Shown piece after piece: positions 54,010 through 64,000 of a stretch of 64,000 nt of DNA. Origin of the DNA: Serilophus lunatus (lineage: Eukaryota > Chordata > Aves > Passeriformes > Eurylaimidae); NCBI GenBank assembly GCA_013399895.1, contig VXBA01003293.1, positions 124,001-188,000 of the forward strand, written 5' to 3'. The notes under the pieces were generated by a model that saw only the letters and a list, made by a program, of their open reading frames with translations, ran no database searches and was not told the DNA's origin. How positions within the stretch are numbered: the stretch's first letter is position 1; each line of letters opens with the position of its first letter. The position numbers and the translations under genes were made by a program.

Positions 54010-54748
54010 GAGACGAGAGAAAAAGTGCTGGATTCTGCACCTGGGATGGGGAAACCGTGGATGTTTGTACAGACTGGGGAATGAGATGCTGGAGAGCAGT
54101 GCCACAGAAAGGGACATGGGGGTCCTGGTCAATGGCAAGTTGAATCCGAGTCAGTGGAAGCCAGGAGGGCCAACTGTGTCCTGGGGGCATCAGGCAAAGC
54201 GTCACCAGCTGCTCTGCACTGGGGTGGCCTCACCTTGAATATTGTGGCAGTTTTGGGCACCACAGTATAAGAAAGATATTCAGCCATTACAGAATGTCCA
54301 AAGGAGGGCAATTAAGATCATGAAGGACTTTGAGAGGAAGGTGTATAAGGAGAAGCTGAGGTCACTTGGTCTGTTCAGACAGGAGAAAGAATTGAAGGGA
54401 GACCTCATTGTAGTTACAACATCCTCACTAAGAGAAGTGGAAGGGCAGACACTGATCTCTTTTCTATGGTGATCAGTGATAGGACTTGAGGGAAAGGCCT
54501 GAAGCTGAGTCATGGGAGGTTTCGGTTGGATTTTAGGAAAAGGTTCTTCACCCAGAGGGTGGCTGGGCACTGGAACAGGCTCCCCAGGGAAGTGGTCACA
54601 GCACCAAGCCTGTCAGAATTCAAAAAGCGTAGGAATAACACTCTCGGGCAAATGGTGTGACTCTTGGGACGTCCTGAGCAGGACCAGGAGTTTGTGTTCA
54701 ATGATCCTTGTGAGTCCCTTTCAATTCATTATATTCTCTGATTCTGTG
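54010..54748 (+). mobile_element. CR1 LINE, 3' end of ORF2 plus 3' UTR, second subfamily
   Basis: Collinear CR1 blocks are GATTCTGCACCTGGGATGGG, GGTGGCCTCACCTTGAATAT, GCAGTTTTGGGCACCACAGT, GGGCAATTAAGATCATGAAG, GGAGACCTCATTGTAGTTAC, GGATTTTAGGAAAAGGTTCT, GGGCACTGGAACAGGCTCCC and the tail ATGATCCTTGTGAGTCCCTT ending ATTCTGTG. The tail differs from the copies at 12040 and 38570 (GATCCTTGTG rather than GATCTTTAAGG), so it is another subfamily, shared with the fragment at 30447. It is broken by stops and antisense to SLC2A13. Confidence 0.92.
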
Positions 54749-56303
54749 TTAGAACCACTTCAGCAGTGGGGTCCTATTCAACTCAGACTCAGCTTTGGTA
54801 CTATACATAGAACTGTTCATTTTGGGAAGAGAATATTTTTAAACAAATAACTGTTTCCTATTCAAAGTTATTTTGAGAGTATTCAAGGCCACGGTAATCA
54901 AAAAACATGTCAAGAAGAAATTTATCCGGAGGGACAAAGTCAGAACGAGAGAGTGGTATTTAATTAACCAGAGAAAAAAAATAATCAAGCTAACCATCCA
55001 GAAAATTTGAAGTTAAGGTCTTTGAAACTGTCCAAGCATAGGAGAATGCCTGGCACTACAGATGTCACATCACAGTTTACACTTCACAGCAACTCATATT
55101 CAGTCTGTCTTTATGGCTAGCATATATTCCTATTAATATAAGTTGTGAAACACCCAGCCAGACCCCACTCAGCTGCCCTAGCTCTTGAGTATCCTACTGC
55201 ATGTGCCACACCAGGAACATGTGCCTGCAGTTTACAGCTCGAGTTCCCATTTCAGAAAGGTACCAGAAATTGTGAAGAAATCAATTTTTTAATCATTATA
55301 GCAACACAAGATTAACAATCAGCCCTAAAAGCTACCAAAAGCAACTAGTAAAAAGTCCAAATTCATTGTTTCTTGAATTTATTTCAAGTACAAGAACTAT
55401 TTGCAAAAATACGTAAACTTATAAGATGCAGCTCTTTCATTGAGAAAGAGTAAAACAGCCTGAATGTTTATACCACTCAGCACAACCTTTATTTTTACCC
55501 GGTTGAAAAAAACTTCTCACTTCACAAGAGCATTTTTTTACTTTCACTTGAAAATTATGAATACAACATAGTATGCCAGCCTGTATAAACACGTAAGTTA
55601 AGCACTACTTACTCCACTCAGAGTGATGCTTTCAGTTGAAATAAATAGTAATTGAAATAAGTAGTGCTTTGCTGTAGATGTTTTTTAGTGCATGCAGACT
55701 GTGCACTGCACATGCTGCTCGCTCACACTTAGGAAAAACTGCCAGTTAACTGTGGCCAAGTCCTGAGGCAGACCCAGCCACAGATAAGGAGTTGTTTCCC
55801 CATCCAATGGCTCCTCCCCTTCCAGCAAGGCGGGATCAGGATGTGTATCCACAGCCCAGCCACCCGCTTTGCTATTTGAGGCTTCTGACCCAGTGGCTGG
55901 GGTGGACTTGTACCGAGGCACTGAGTGGCTGAAGGGTGGCCAGCCAGCTCTTTCTGCTGACACAGCCAAGCAAATAGCAATTTCCAGCAGGGAAGTATGG
56001 TTTTAAAATAACTCAGGAAGATTTGGCAGGGCTCATCTGCATAGCCTTTCATCTATGCCAGAAAGCCAGCAACATGAACACCACACAATCTTTACAAATC
56101 TTTACCCCAACAATCCTACATCAAAAAACTCAGAACAAGAGTTGAATGCCTCAAGAATTAGAAAACATTTTCATGCAGAGAAATTTTATTTCCAGAGGAA
56201 AAGGATAATGATTTGAAAGCTATACATAAAATGGATGTTCCTTTCTAAATTTTGCTTATAAACCATTTTTTCCCTAGTTCTACTACAGTGATACTTTACC
56301 CAA
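54749..56303. other. Intronic stretch with a GC-rich patch
   Basis: The patch at about 55680-56050 is clearly GC-richer than its surroundings and open on the minus strand in two frames (94 and 107 codons). No domain is recognisable. It might be a decayed LTR or another repeat that I do not know. Confidence 0.4.
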
Positions 56304-56395
56304 ATTACAGTATCACAGTATTAACAAGGTTGGAAGAGACCTTTGAGATCATCAAGTCCAACCTATAACCCAACACCGACCCATCATCTAAACAG
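56304..56395 (-). mobile_element. Short CR1 LINE 3' tail
   Basis: CAGTATCACAGTATTAACAA with GGTTGGAAGAGACCTTTGAG, ATCATCAAGTCCAACC and CCCAACACCGACCCATCATC is the reverse complement of the tail at 10605-10737. About 90 bp remain, in the sense orientation of SLC2A13. Confidence 0.85.
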
Positions 56396-59300
56396 AATTA
56401 CAGTAATTCTAAGAGAAGTGATATCTGTGCAAACACAAACACGCTTCAGAAGCTGAACTACAGCTCAGCTAAAAGCATGCCTTGAACTTAGTTGAAGAGG
56501 GCTTTCAGACATAAGACATAAATTGATTTTAACTGTGCCTCCAAGTGCAGTTATTACAACCGTGAAACTGGTTAACTTCTCTGTAAACTGTTCTAGGTTT
56601 CAATGAGTTAACAATAAGTCCAGCAAGTGACCCCAAACATGAAGCTTCAGGTGAAGATGAGCAGAAGAATGCATTTTCTTACCTACCACTTGCAATTAAT
56701 TAAGAGAAAAATAAAAACTAGAAATACTAATCTCATTGCAAACTTAGTATTTTAGAGGAAAGAAGTAATACTTTAGAGAAACATTGAATGAGTTCATTCA
56801 CTATTCAGGGAAGCTACTCATAAAAATATTGTCTGTCTAGTTTATATTCCCAGTTATTTTGTGCTTGCCATGGGTAAATACATCATAAACATCAACACAG
56901 AGAACTATATTTTTATACTGATTACTACATTTATTTATCCACTTGTGCAAGAAACAGTATAATTTGTAGGAAGACAGGTACAAGTTATATGGTTCTTTAA
57001 CTACTGCTCTAAAAAATAAACAAAAGCCTTTTAAGCCTCTTACAGCCTAAGGTTTGATTTTCAAAACTAACTTTCCATTATATCTTTACAATGCAAGTAG
57101 CACTCATGACAGCAATATAACTACTGCTATAATGGAAACACACAAGTCACAGTGATTGCTCAGGTTCATACACAAACAAGATTGTGTCTACAAAACAAAA
57201 ATTATCAATTATAGATATAATAAAACAGCATATAGGAAGATATTTGCAGTATTGGATGGGGGAGTTGAGGGGGTGCAAATCAGTTTAGTGCTGCTTCCTC
57301 AAGATATTCAAGATGTTTCCACATGGTAGAAAAATAAGGGTGTTCCCAGTGCACATGGGTTAATGCTGCACACTTCTTTGCTTGATGACAAGCAGCTCAG
57401 CTTAAATGTCCATCTTCCATGAACCCTTGTCCTCAGGGTCTGGAGTTTCCCTGCTAGCAGTGCAATCACAGCTCCTCAGTGCAACTGTAAGAGAAGAACA
57501 CCCTGTGGAGGAATCCCAAGTAAAGATCTCTCAGGTAAAGCAGTAAGTCTCAGAGAGGGTTTTAACTATTACGACAAGGAACTTGCACTAGACTGTCTTT
57601 AGATGGACAAGCCAATTCTGAACCTCTTCAGGTCACACGCATTTACTCATACTGGTGACTGCTCATGACTTGTGACTGCTCTCCTGGACTACCACAACTG
57701 CAGGAATCAGGGTGTAATAATACTCAAGCTGTCAAGGGATACACAGTTACTTTAAACTATTTTGGTGTGTATTTACTTCCATCAGCGGATTACACTGACA
57801 AAAAGATCTTACAAGTGAAGAATGGCTGCATTTGCAGGAAGAAAACAAGACTAGTGTCAAGTGCTAAAATGAAAAAAGGAACTGATCAACTACTCCATTA
57901 CCAACTTCCAAAGGACAAAAAGCTGAGGAAGCCTCAGCAATCCAGGAGTGGGTGGATGCTGCAGGTGGGAATAAATTACTGCTAAATTTTGTCTTGGAAA
58001 TGGATTGCCAAAGAGCATCCTGGGAAATGTTCTCACGACTTTCAGCTTTTGACAATTTGCAATCCTTCAGGTTCATTGTAATGGACAGTCACCTTCCAAA
58101 CAATAGATGCAATTCTGGTAACAGGGTTGCTTTACTTCAATGTTTACTTAGCAGATGTCCCTGCTCAGAATAAACAGTTGCAAGAACTGCAGGTCAGAGC
58201 ACAGCCCCTGCAGAGGGGCTCTTTCCTGCCTTATTTTTATTCTTCAGGCATGTTAGCAGGGGAATAGATTCTGGTAGAGCTTCAGGTCAGCCTGCAGTGA
58301 AAGCTGGGCAAACATTGTGACATCCTCAGTAAATCCTGTTAATTTATACAAGACCCTGGTAACTCTAAACAATTCAAAGATTAAGAGGAAATAAAGATGG
58401 GTACCTAACGTGCCCTTCTGTAACTCTTCTGTAATTCTCCTATCCAACAGTCTCCTGTGTTGACCCTATTCATGAGAAAATAGTGAAACAAGAAATTTTA
58501 AGAAAAATTGGGAGTTGAAATTTTAAAAAGTATACCTGACAGTCCTATTTCAATTAACGCAGAGCCAGCAAATATCCTTCTGAAGATAAAATCTGCTTTT
58601 CTTGTGGCATAAATTGCAATAAATCAGTGTAAACTGTAAAATAACAAACCAGGCAATTAAATACTCCACTGCTTCAGTCTGCTGTCCCCTATACTCCAAG
58701 TGACCCAGGTTATTTGTACTTGAAGCACAGCTACTACACAGAGTCTTATATAAATTTTATTTAATTTCTTTCTTATCTGTCCCCACTAAGAAGTGGATTC
58801 CATCCTTAAAACTGAAAGGTTTACATTTAAAAATGAAGCCACACTCTCCTTCGAAGTGACAAGACAGTGTCAGTTCAAGCTTTAAATGAAAAGATTCATG
58901 CACAAGCTACCATAAGAAAAATAATAATAATAATCCAGCACCTCTCTGAAATACAAGCTTTCCAAGTTCTATGATTAGAGCATTACTCCACTTCCACAGA
59001 GAAAAATTTCCCTATTTGAGGACAACTGAAAATCCTAAGACCACAGCAGGGAAGGAGCTCTGAATTCTCACAGGACTCTTTCCAAAGAAACTCTATGAAG
59101 TAATTAATGTCTCCAGTCTTCATTTTCCGTATATCACATTTCACCTGATCTTTTAATTAAGTTTCATAAAGCAAGATTTAATTGAAACATCAATTATGGT
59201 GAAATCTAGCTACATATAATTGAATTTTCACTCAAAGGTAAAAATAATTACTTTATTTACATTTTAAAAACTTTTCTGGCATACTTCCTCTTCCTTATTT

Positions 59301-60809
59301 CCCAAAACAAAAGGCAGGGACTGCTGGCAATACTGCAGGAGATCAGTATCAGAAGGCAGAATTAATTATCCACTGGAGAAGAATTGTTATACTGAGCACT
59401 AATAGAGTAACTTTGAGTAGCAAAGGAACCAGTTGTGATAGCTTCTAATAAAGTCCTAGGAACAGCAATGAAGCACAAAACAGCACATGGGTGACTGGAT
59501 CTCTGAATTACTCATGACCCACTCCTACCTGCCCAGTCAGTGCCATTTATACTTGTAAGCAGTAAGAAAGTAATAGACCCACAGTATTTTCCCCATAGAA
59601 TTTCATAATCCTTTGCAAAGCACAAACGTTGATGACAGGCTTACACGTAGATGAGGTTGGGAAGAAGCCTCAACTCTAGCAGAATGCTACTCTTCCTGCT
59701 ACCAAAGATGACCTCCTTAGTAACAGAATCCCCTTCCTTAATACTTGTAACCACAATAATGTAACAGCTAGGAAAACTTCCCACAGACTGCTTCCAACAC
59801 AGTGTGTGCCTCCAGCAATTTAAATGCCTATTGCTCCTTATCTTCAGATCCACCTTTTAAATACTGTCAAGTTCACAACCACGATCATCTGTTCTGAGTT
59901 TACACTTTTCTCCTTTCTTAAAGAACTTTTTAACTGTTAATATGTACAGGCCTTTTGAGCAGTGTTTCAATATAGCATTTCAGAACACTCAAGCTTAGGT
60001 ATAAACTACCAAAAGCATTTAGTTCCAAGTCCTTTAATAACTCTTCTGCCAATTGCTTGTAAAGCACAAACCAGGCCTGTAGGAGTAACTGAAGAATAAG
60101 AATAAGCACGGTCACTGGTACAGCATGTCAGATTACATTCTGGAAGCTAAGCCAACATTACTCCACTGAGATACAGTTTTGAATGCTTCTAGATTTGGGT
60201 TGATTTTAGGCAATCTTATTTTTCTGTGCAATGACAAGCATGTGACAATTTGTATATAAATGTTTATCAATGCACTGTTTGCACTTCCAGTTAAGTAGAA
60301 TTACCTACAGTAACAAAACCAAGTGGGAATTATGTAACAGCCATTAACTGTAGTTTGTAACAAATCATTTACCTGCACTTCAGTAAGATCAGGCTTTCCT
60401 GAGGCCACATTTCTCTGACTAGACCACCTGTTCAAGGGCCAAACACACAGCAAGGAGGAACAGAGAAGAGATCTGTCTGTAAAGGAAATTATCTGAGAAA
60501 CCGAAAATCAGACTGCAAAGTCCATTCATAGAAACTGCAGCATTGAACAGGTTATGATTGATAAAAGTAAAGATTATTATTTGGTTTTAGTAAGTCCAAG
60601 AATGCCTTTTGAAAATGCAAACATTAGTTCCACCCTACAGAAGGAAAACAGAGGCAGAAAGCACCTCTGTCACTTGAAGATCCAAATGCTAGAAAATGAC
60701 AAACTCAAGAATTACAGATTGGTCTTCTATTTACTAAGAAAAAGACAGGCACTTGGGTTCTCACACTGTGCGAGCCAGGTCTTCCAAAAGTACAAGAGGC
60801 ATTTTTTTA
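56396..60809. other. Intronic stretch without recognised gene
   Basis: I see an (AAT)n run and a small perfect hairpin at 58203-58220, and nothing else that I recognise. Confidence 0.5.
58919..58934. repeat. (AAT)n microsatellite, about five units
   Basis: AAATAATAATAATAAT is a short uninterrupted trinucleotide run in intron. Confidence 0.85.
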
Positions 60810-61025
60810 TTCATAGAATCATAGAATGGTTTGTATTAGAGGAAACCTTAAAGATTATCTAGTTCCAACTCCCCTGCCTTTGGACAGGCAGGGTCACCTT
60901 CCACTATCCCAGGTTACTCAGAGCCCCATCCAACCTGGCCTTGAGCACCTCTAGGGATGGGGCATCCACAGTCTCTCTGGACAACCTGTTCCAGTGCACC
61001 ACCACCCTCATTGCAGTATTTAAAT
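60810..61025 (-). mobile_element. CR1 LINE 3' end
   Basis: It starts with the terminal repeat TCATAGAATCATAGAATGG, followed by CTTAAAGATTATCTAGTTCC, GGTCACCTTCCACTATCCCA, CCATCCAACCTGGCCTTGAG, GATGGGGCATCCACAGTCTC and CTGTTCCAGTGCACCACCAC. It is the reverse complement of the 3' UTR of the same subfamily as 12040-12755 and 38565-39293. It is 5'-truncated after about 215 bp and lies in the sense orientation of SLC2A13. Confidence 0.95.
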
Positions 61026-61425
61026 TTAGAAAGCCTTCTGAATGGCAAAGTAAAACCACATGCATGTATTCAACCTATTTTAACATAAGACTTGCTGTAA
61101 ATAAAGGTTCATGTTACGGCAAGATGAGTTCAAGCCTATGCAGAAAGAGCTTGAACTACTTACTATCAGCATGAAATAATTTCTTTTTCTAGCAATGGTT
61201 TCCTCACTACAATTGCTTCTAGAGTACACAAGCAACCTGTATGAGTTACAGGTTCTAGAACAGGAAAGCCATCTGGTATTTGCACAGGCAAAAGTTACCA
61301 TGACTTAGAACTGATGGCTGTAGAACCTGCAACAGGACAAGTTCCCAGAGTACAGAACACACAGACCAAGGGTGAAAGTCAAATGCAGCATAGCAGATGC
61401 TTCTTGGCATACTGCTGCTTCGGGG

Positions 61426-61592
61426 ATGTATGCATTTTAGTGGCTGATAATGCGTGACAAATAGAAATCCAAACCAAAGGACACTGTGAAAAGCAGACAG
61501 AGTAAACCTAACACTGGTCAAACTATCATTGCTCTAGGAACACATGTATTTTAGTGCTGATAATGTAGGACAAATAGAAGTCCAAATAAAGA
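61426..61592 (+). repeat. Diverged local direct duplication (about 50-bp units, about 115 bp apart)
   Basis: Unit 1 at 61426-61480 contains ATGTATGCATTTTAGTGGCT, GATAATGCGTGACAAATAG and AAATCCAAACCAAAG. Unit 2 at 61544-61592 contains ATGTATTTTAGTGCTGATAA, TGTAGGACAAATAG and AAGTCCAAATAAAG. They share most positions with small gaps. The intervening sequence is not clearly repeated. I do not recognise a transposon in it. Confidence 0.7.
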
Positions 61593-64000
61593 CCCGTGTA
61601 TTACTTCTGGATTATTCAGCTACATTGGGAATGTGTTTGTGCAAGACTGAGAAGCATTCACACAGGCATTTTTATCTTTCACTACAACTAGCTGAATCAT
61701 TTGCTTTAGGTATGGAACAGAGCATTGCTGTAAGCAAATACCATAGAAGATGATTATAAGCATTTACAAAATAAATGTGTGTTATCTTCAAATAGAAGTT
61801 TAAAAGTCTTATAAAATTCTCTAGAAAGTCTGCCTAAAGTTGCATTTTTCATTGTATCGCAGTATATCCACATCTACCTTACAGACTTAATTTTATATGA
61901 ACTTATAATTACTTGAACAGATTCCTATCTCCTGTAAAGTGCTGTAATAATCAGTTGTTTATCAAGATCATGAGGTAAAGAAATTAACGTTACTGTAATG
62001 TCAGTGGAATCATATTGGCTTAAAATTGGTGAGTGTGCCAATTTGGGCCTCGAAGTTCTCTCTCATGTTCCTTGCCACAGCACAGACGAAAGCAAGTTAC
62101 CCTGTGCAGGCATTAAAACATACAAATACACATTATCTAAGTCAAGAAATGTACATCCCTATCTGACAAAAAAAAAGGACAAAGCCAAGAACTACATATT
62201 CCTACTTGGTAAAAAAAGAACCAGAAAGAATGGCCCCATACTCCACAGCAATTCTTCATACCTTCTCCTGTCCTCCAGAGCACAGCTGTGGAATCTGTTT
62301 CAAACAAATCAATCCTGAAAATCTGCACAATTGTTTTATAGGATCCTCCTGGCATACCCACCTTCAATTTCATTTTTTCTCACTGCAAAAATATAATCAA
62401 CTCCTAATTAAAATATCCACTAATATAATTTTATTTCATTACTCAATTCTTCCTGGGCATGCACATACACATGGAGGTCTCCAGATGCCTACATTCCCAC
62501 TTCCCAATTTTGCTGCCTAGAAGGCCTGGATCAGTCATTTCTTCTCACCAATGTGGGTGAGGACAGACAAGTATGGCAGATGAGTTACTGAGGTTCGAGT
62601 AGTGCAACTTTAGCACTAACACTTCCAGTTCCTCCTCCTATGCACCAGTGCAAGAACTGTGGTTTCACTGTATGCCAGTCCAAATGAAGTTCCCTCATAA
62701 GGGAAACTTAGGGATAATAAGCCATTGCAGCCAGAATAACTGAAAAACTGACTACTTTGACTGCAGCAAAATAGCTTATAAGAAGTCCACATCATGCTTA
62801 GCACAGTTTCACCTGAGGTATCCTGGAAAGAGTCTTTAGGAAGAAAAACAGAATGAAGACCAAAAGCTTGAGACAGCAGGCTAACAGGCAGGCCAGGGTT
62901 GCCCTCATCCAACTAGCACACTCTCCTAGGACTTATGCCTCAGCAACCCATCTAAAAGAGTCACACACACAAGTCCATAGTCAGGAATCAAAGATACAAG
63001 GGAGCATATTACAACCAGGAATAGATTAAGATTCTAGGTAAGGAACACCAGAAAACACGCACACAGGCTCTCAGAAGTTTCACCACTACAGGGTGAATTA
63101 CTGAGAATTAACTTCTGATCAAATTAAATGCATCTACTCTAAACAGGTGGCTCAGGTCTTGCTGAAGATCCAACTGGTATCACAGAGGAGAACCGGCCTA
63201 CTGGTCTTGAGCTACGAGGAAAAAGCCTTCTCTACACTCTTGTGTTTTAAGCTCAGAGCACCGTTTCCTTCTGTGCAATGGAACACTCCACATCTCAGAG
63301 GTTAATGATTAATAGCCCAGATAGTACTTGGGTGTCAGGCAAAGCAATTCACTTTGAATCAGGGAGAGCCCTGCAGGCTGATACAACAGACAGCTTTTGA
63401 ATGAAGGGAAGGAGTAGGTGGGGACAGAGTAGGCAAGATCAAAGCTAAAACACAAACAGCACCTCTTCTTACTTTAAAGTCACCATCACCAGACACAAAA
63501 GGAAGTAAAACAACAGAGCACGACCTAATAAATACGCCTTGAAACTACAGAAGCACATACACTTTTTTCAGAAGCACACAGGCTGTTGAACATGATAATA
63601 TTTTGTTTACCACCTAGTAAAATTGCTGACTGGGGTCAGGAGCAGAGGGAAGCTTCAAACCTGCAGGCCAGTCAGAGGCACAGAGGAAATCACATAGAGC
63701 ATACAGGTGCCAACAGCTATCGTGCTCGGCCCCAATGTTAGATTTTATAAATAGTACCTTCTCATCCAAGCTATCAAACAATTTAGTAGATAATTTTATA
63801 AACTAACGTAGCACGTTTCCACTCACTAAAAAAGAAGCTGACATTATTTGTGTAATGCTCTGCTCAAGGTGTGCTCACATTTCTGCTGCATGCACCAATG
63901 ATTTTTTCCAGGAACATGCCAGTCAATCATTACAAGAAGGATCTTTATTTCTCCTCCTACCTAATAACTACATAGAGCAGAAAATCAGACACAAGTATTA
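61593..64000. other. Intronic stretch without recognised gene
   Basis: No CpG-rich region, first coding exon of SLC2A13 or repeat family was recognised here. Confidence 0.5.

Larger units (their letters stand above)
48913..64000 (-). other. SLC2A13: SLC2A13 intron upstream of exon 2 (partial, at least 15.1 kb)
   Basis: This stretch precedes the exon 2 acceptor in the direction of transcription. It is AT-rich and holds CR1 pieces, a bird LTR fragment near its 3' end and probable LTR material near 53.7-54 kb. I see no CpG-rich stretch, no signal-anchor or GC-rich first coding exon and no other splice-flanked conserved frame. The first exon and promoter are therefore expected beyond 64000. The role as intron is inferred from the phase-1 acceptor of exon 2. 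Confidence 0.85.

Noticed and set aside
53695..54138. Minus-strand open frame of 147 codons, the longest in the window
   Set aside because: It crosses an LTR-like stretch and the antisense of a CR1 copy, shows no protein motif and has no conserved context. It is open by composition.
1..64000. tRNA, rRNA, snRNA genes, CRISPR arrays or operons
   Set aside because: I scanned for A/B-box tRNA structure, regular spaced repeats and dense coding. None was seen, and the window is vertebrate intron.

Overview
The window is AT-rich, gene-poor intronic DNA from a vertebrate, almost certainly a bird. Two things point to a bird. It carries many copies of the chicken-repeat-1 (CR1) LINE, with the typical 3' tails built on ATTCTATGA or ATTCTGTG. 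It also carries the 5' part of a long terminal repeat (LTR) of a type that is very common in bird genomes (48990-49195).

Only one protein-coding gene can be supported: SLC2A13 (HMIT), the proton/myo-inositol cotransporter of the GLUT/major facilitator family. It lies on the minus strand. Three internal coding exons are present, in transcription order at 48912-48753, 43111-42903 and 7085-6973. All have canonical AG/GT splice sites and matching phases (1/2, 2/1, 1/0), so together they read one uninterrupted frame of about 159 residues. This frame covers transmembrane segment 4 to the start of segment 7, including the PESPRWL and QQLSGIN motifs. From memory of the human protein they are probably coding exons 2, 3 and 4. 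The first exon with the promoter, and the exons after QQLSGIN, lie outside the window.

The layout along the + strand is: 1-6972 intron downstream of exon 4; 6973-7085 exon 4; 7086-42902 an intron of about 35.8 kb; 42903-43111 exon 3; 43112-48752 an intron of about 5.6 kb; 48753-48912 exon 2; 48913-64000 part of the long first intron. The introns hold at least twelve CR1 copies or fragments of several ages. They also hold one clear and three probable LTR pieces, of which one is nested inside a CR1 copy, and a few short tandem repeats. The longer CR1 copies and two LTR pieces close to exons all lie antisense to SLC2A13.

I found no RNA gene, CRISPR array, bacterial-type operon, CpG-island promoter or second gene. 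The other open frames of 60-147 codons look like chance frames in intron or repeat sequence. I found no new biological system; the points worth a second look concern repeat-exon spacing, a nested insertion, a CTCF-like motif and a local duplication.
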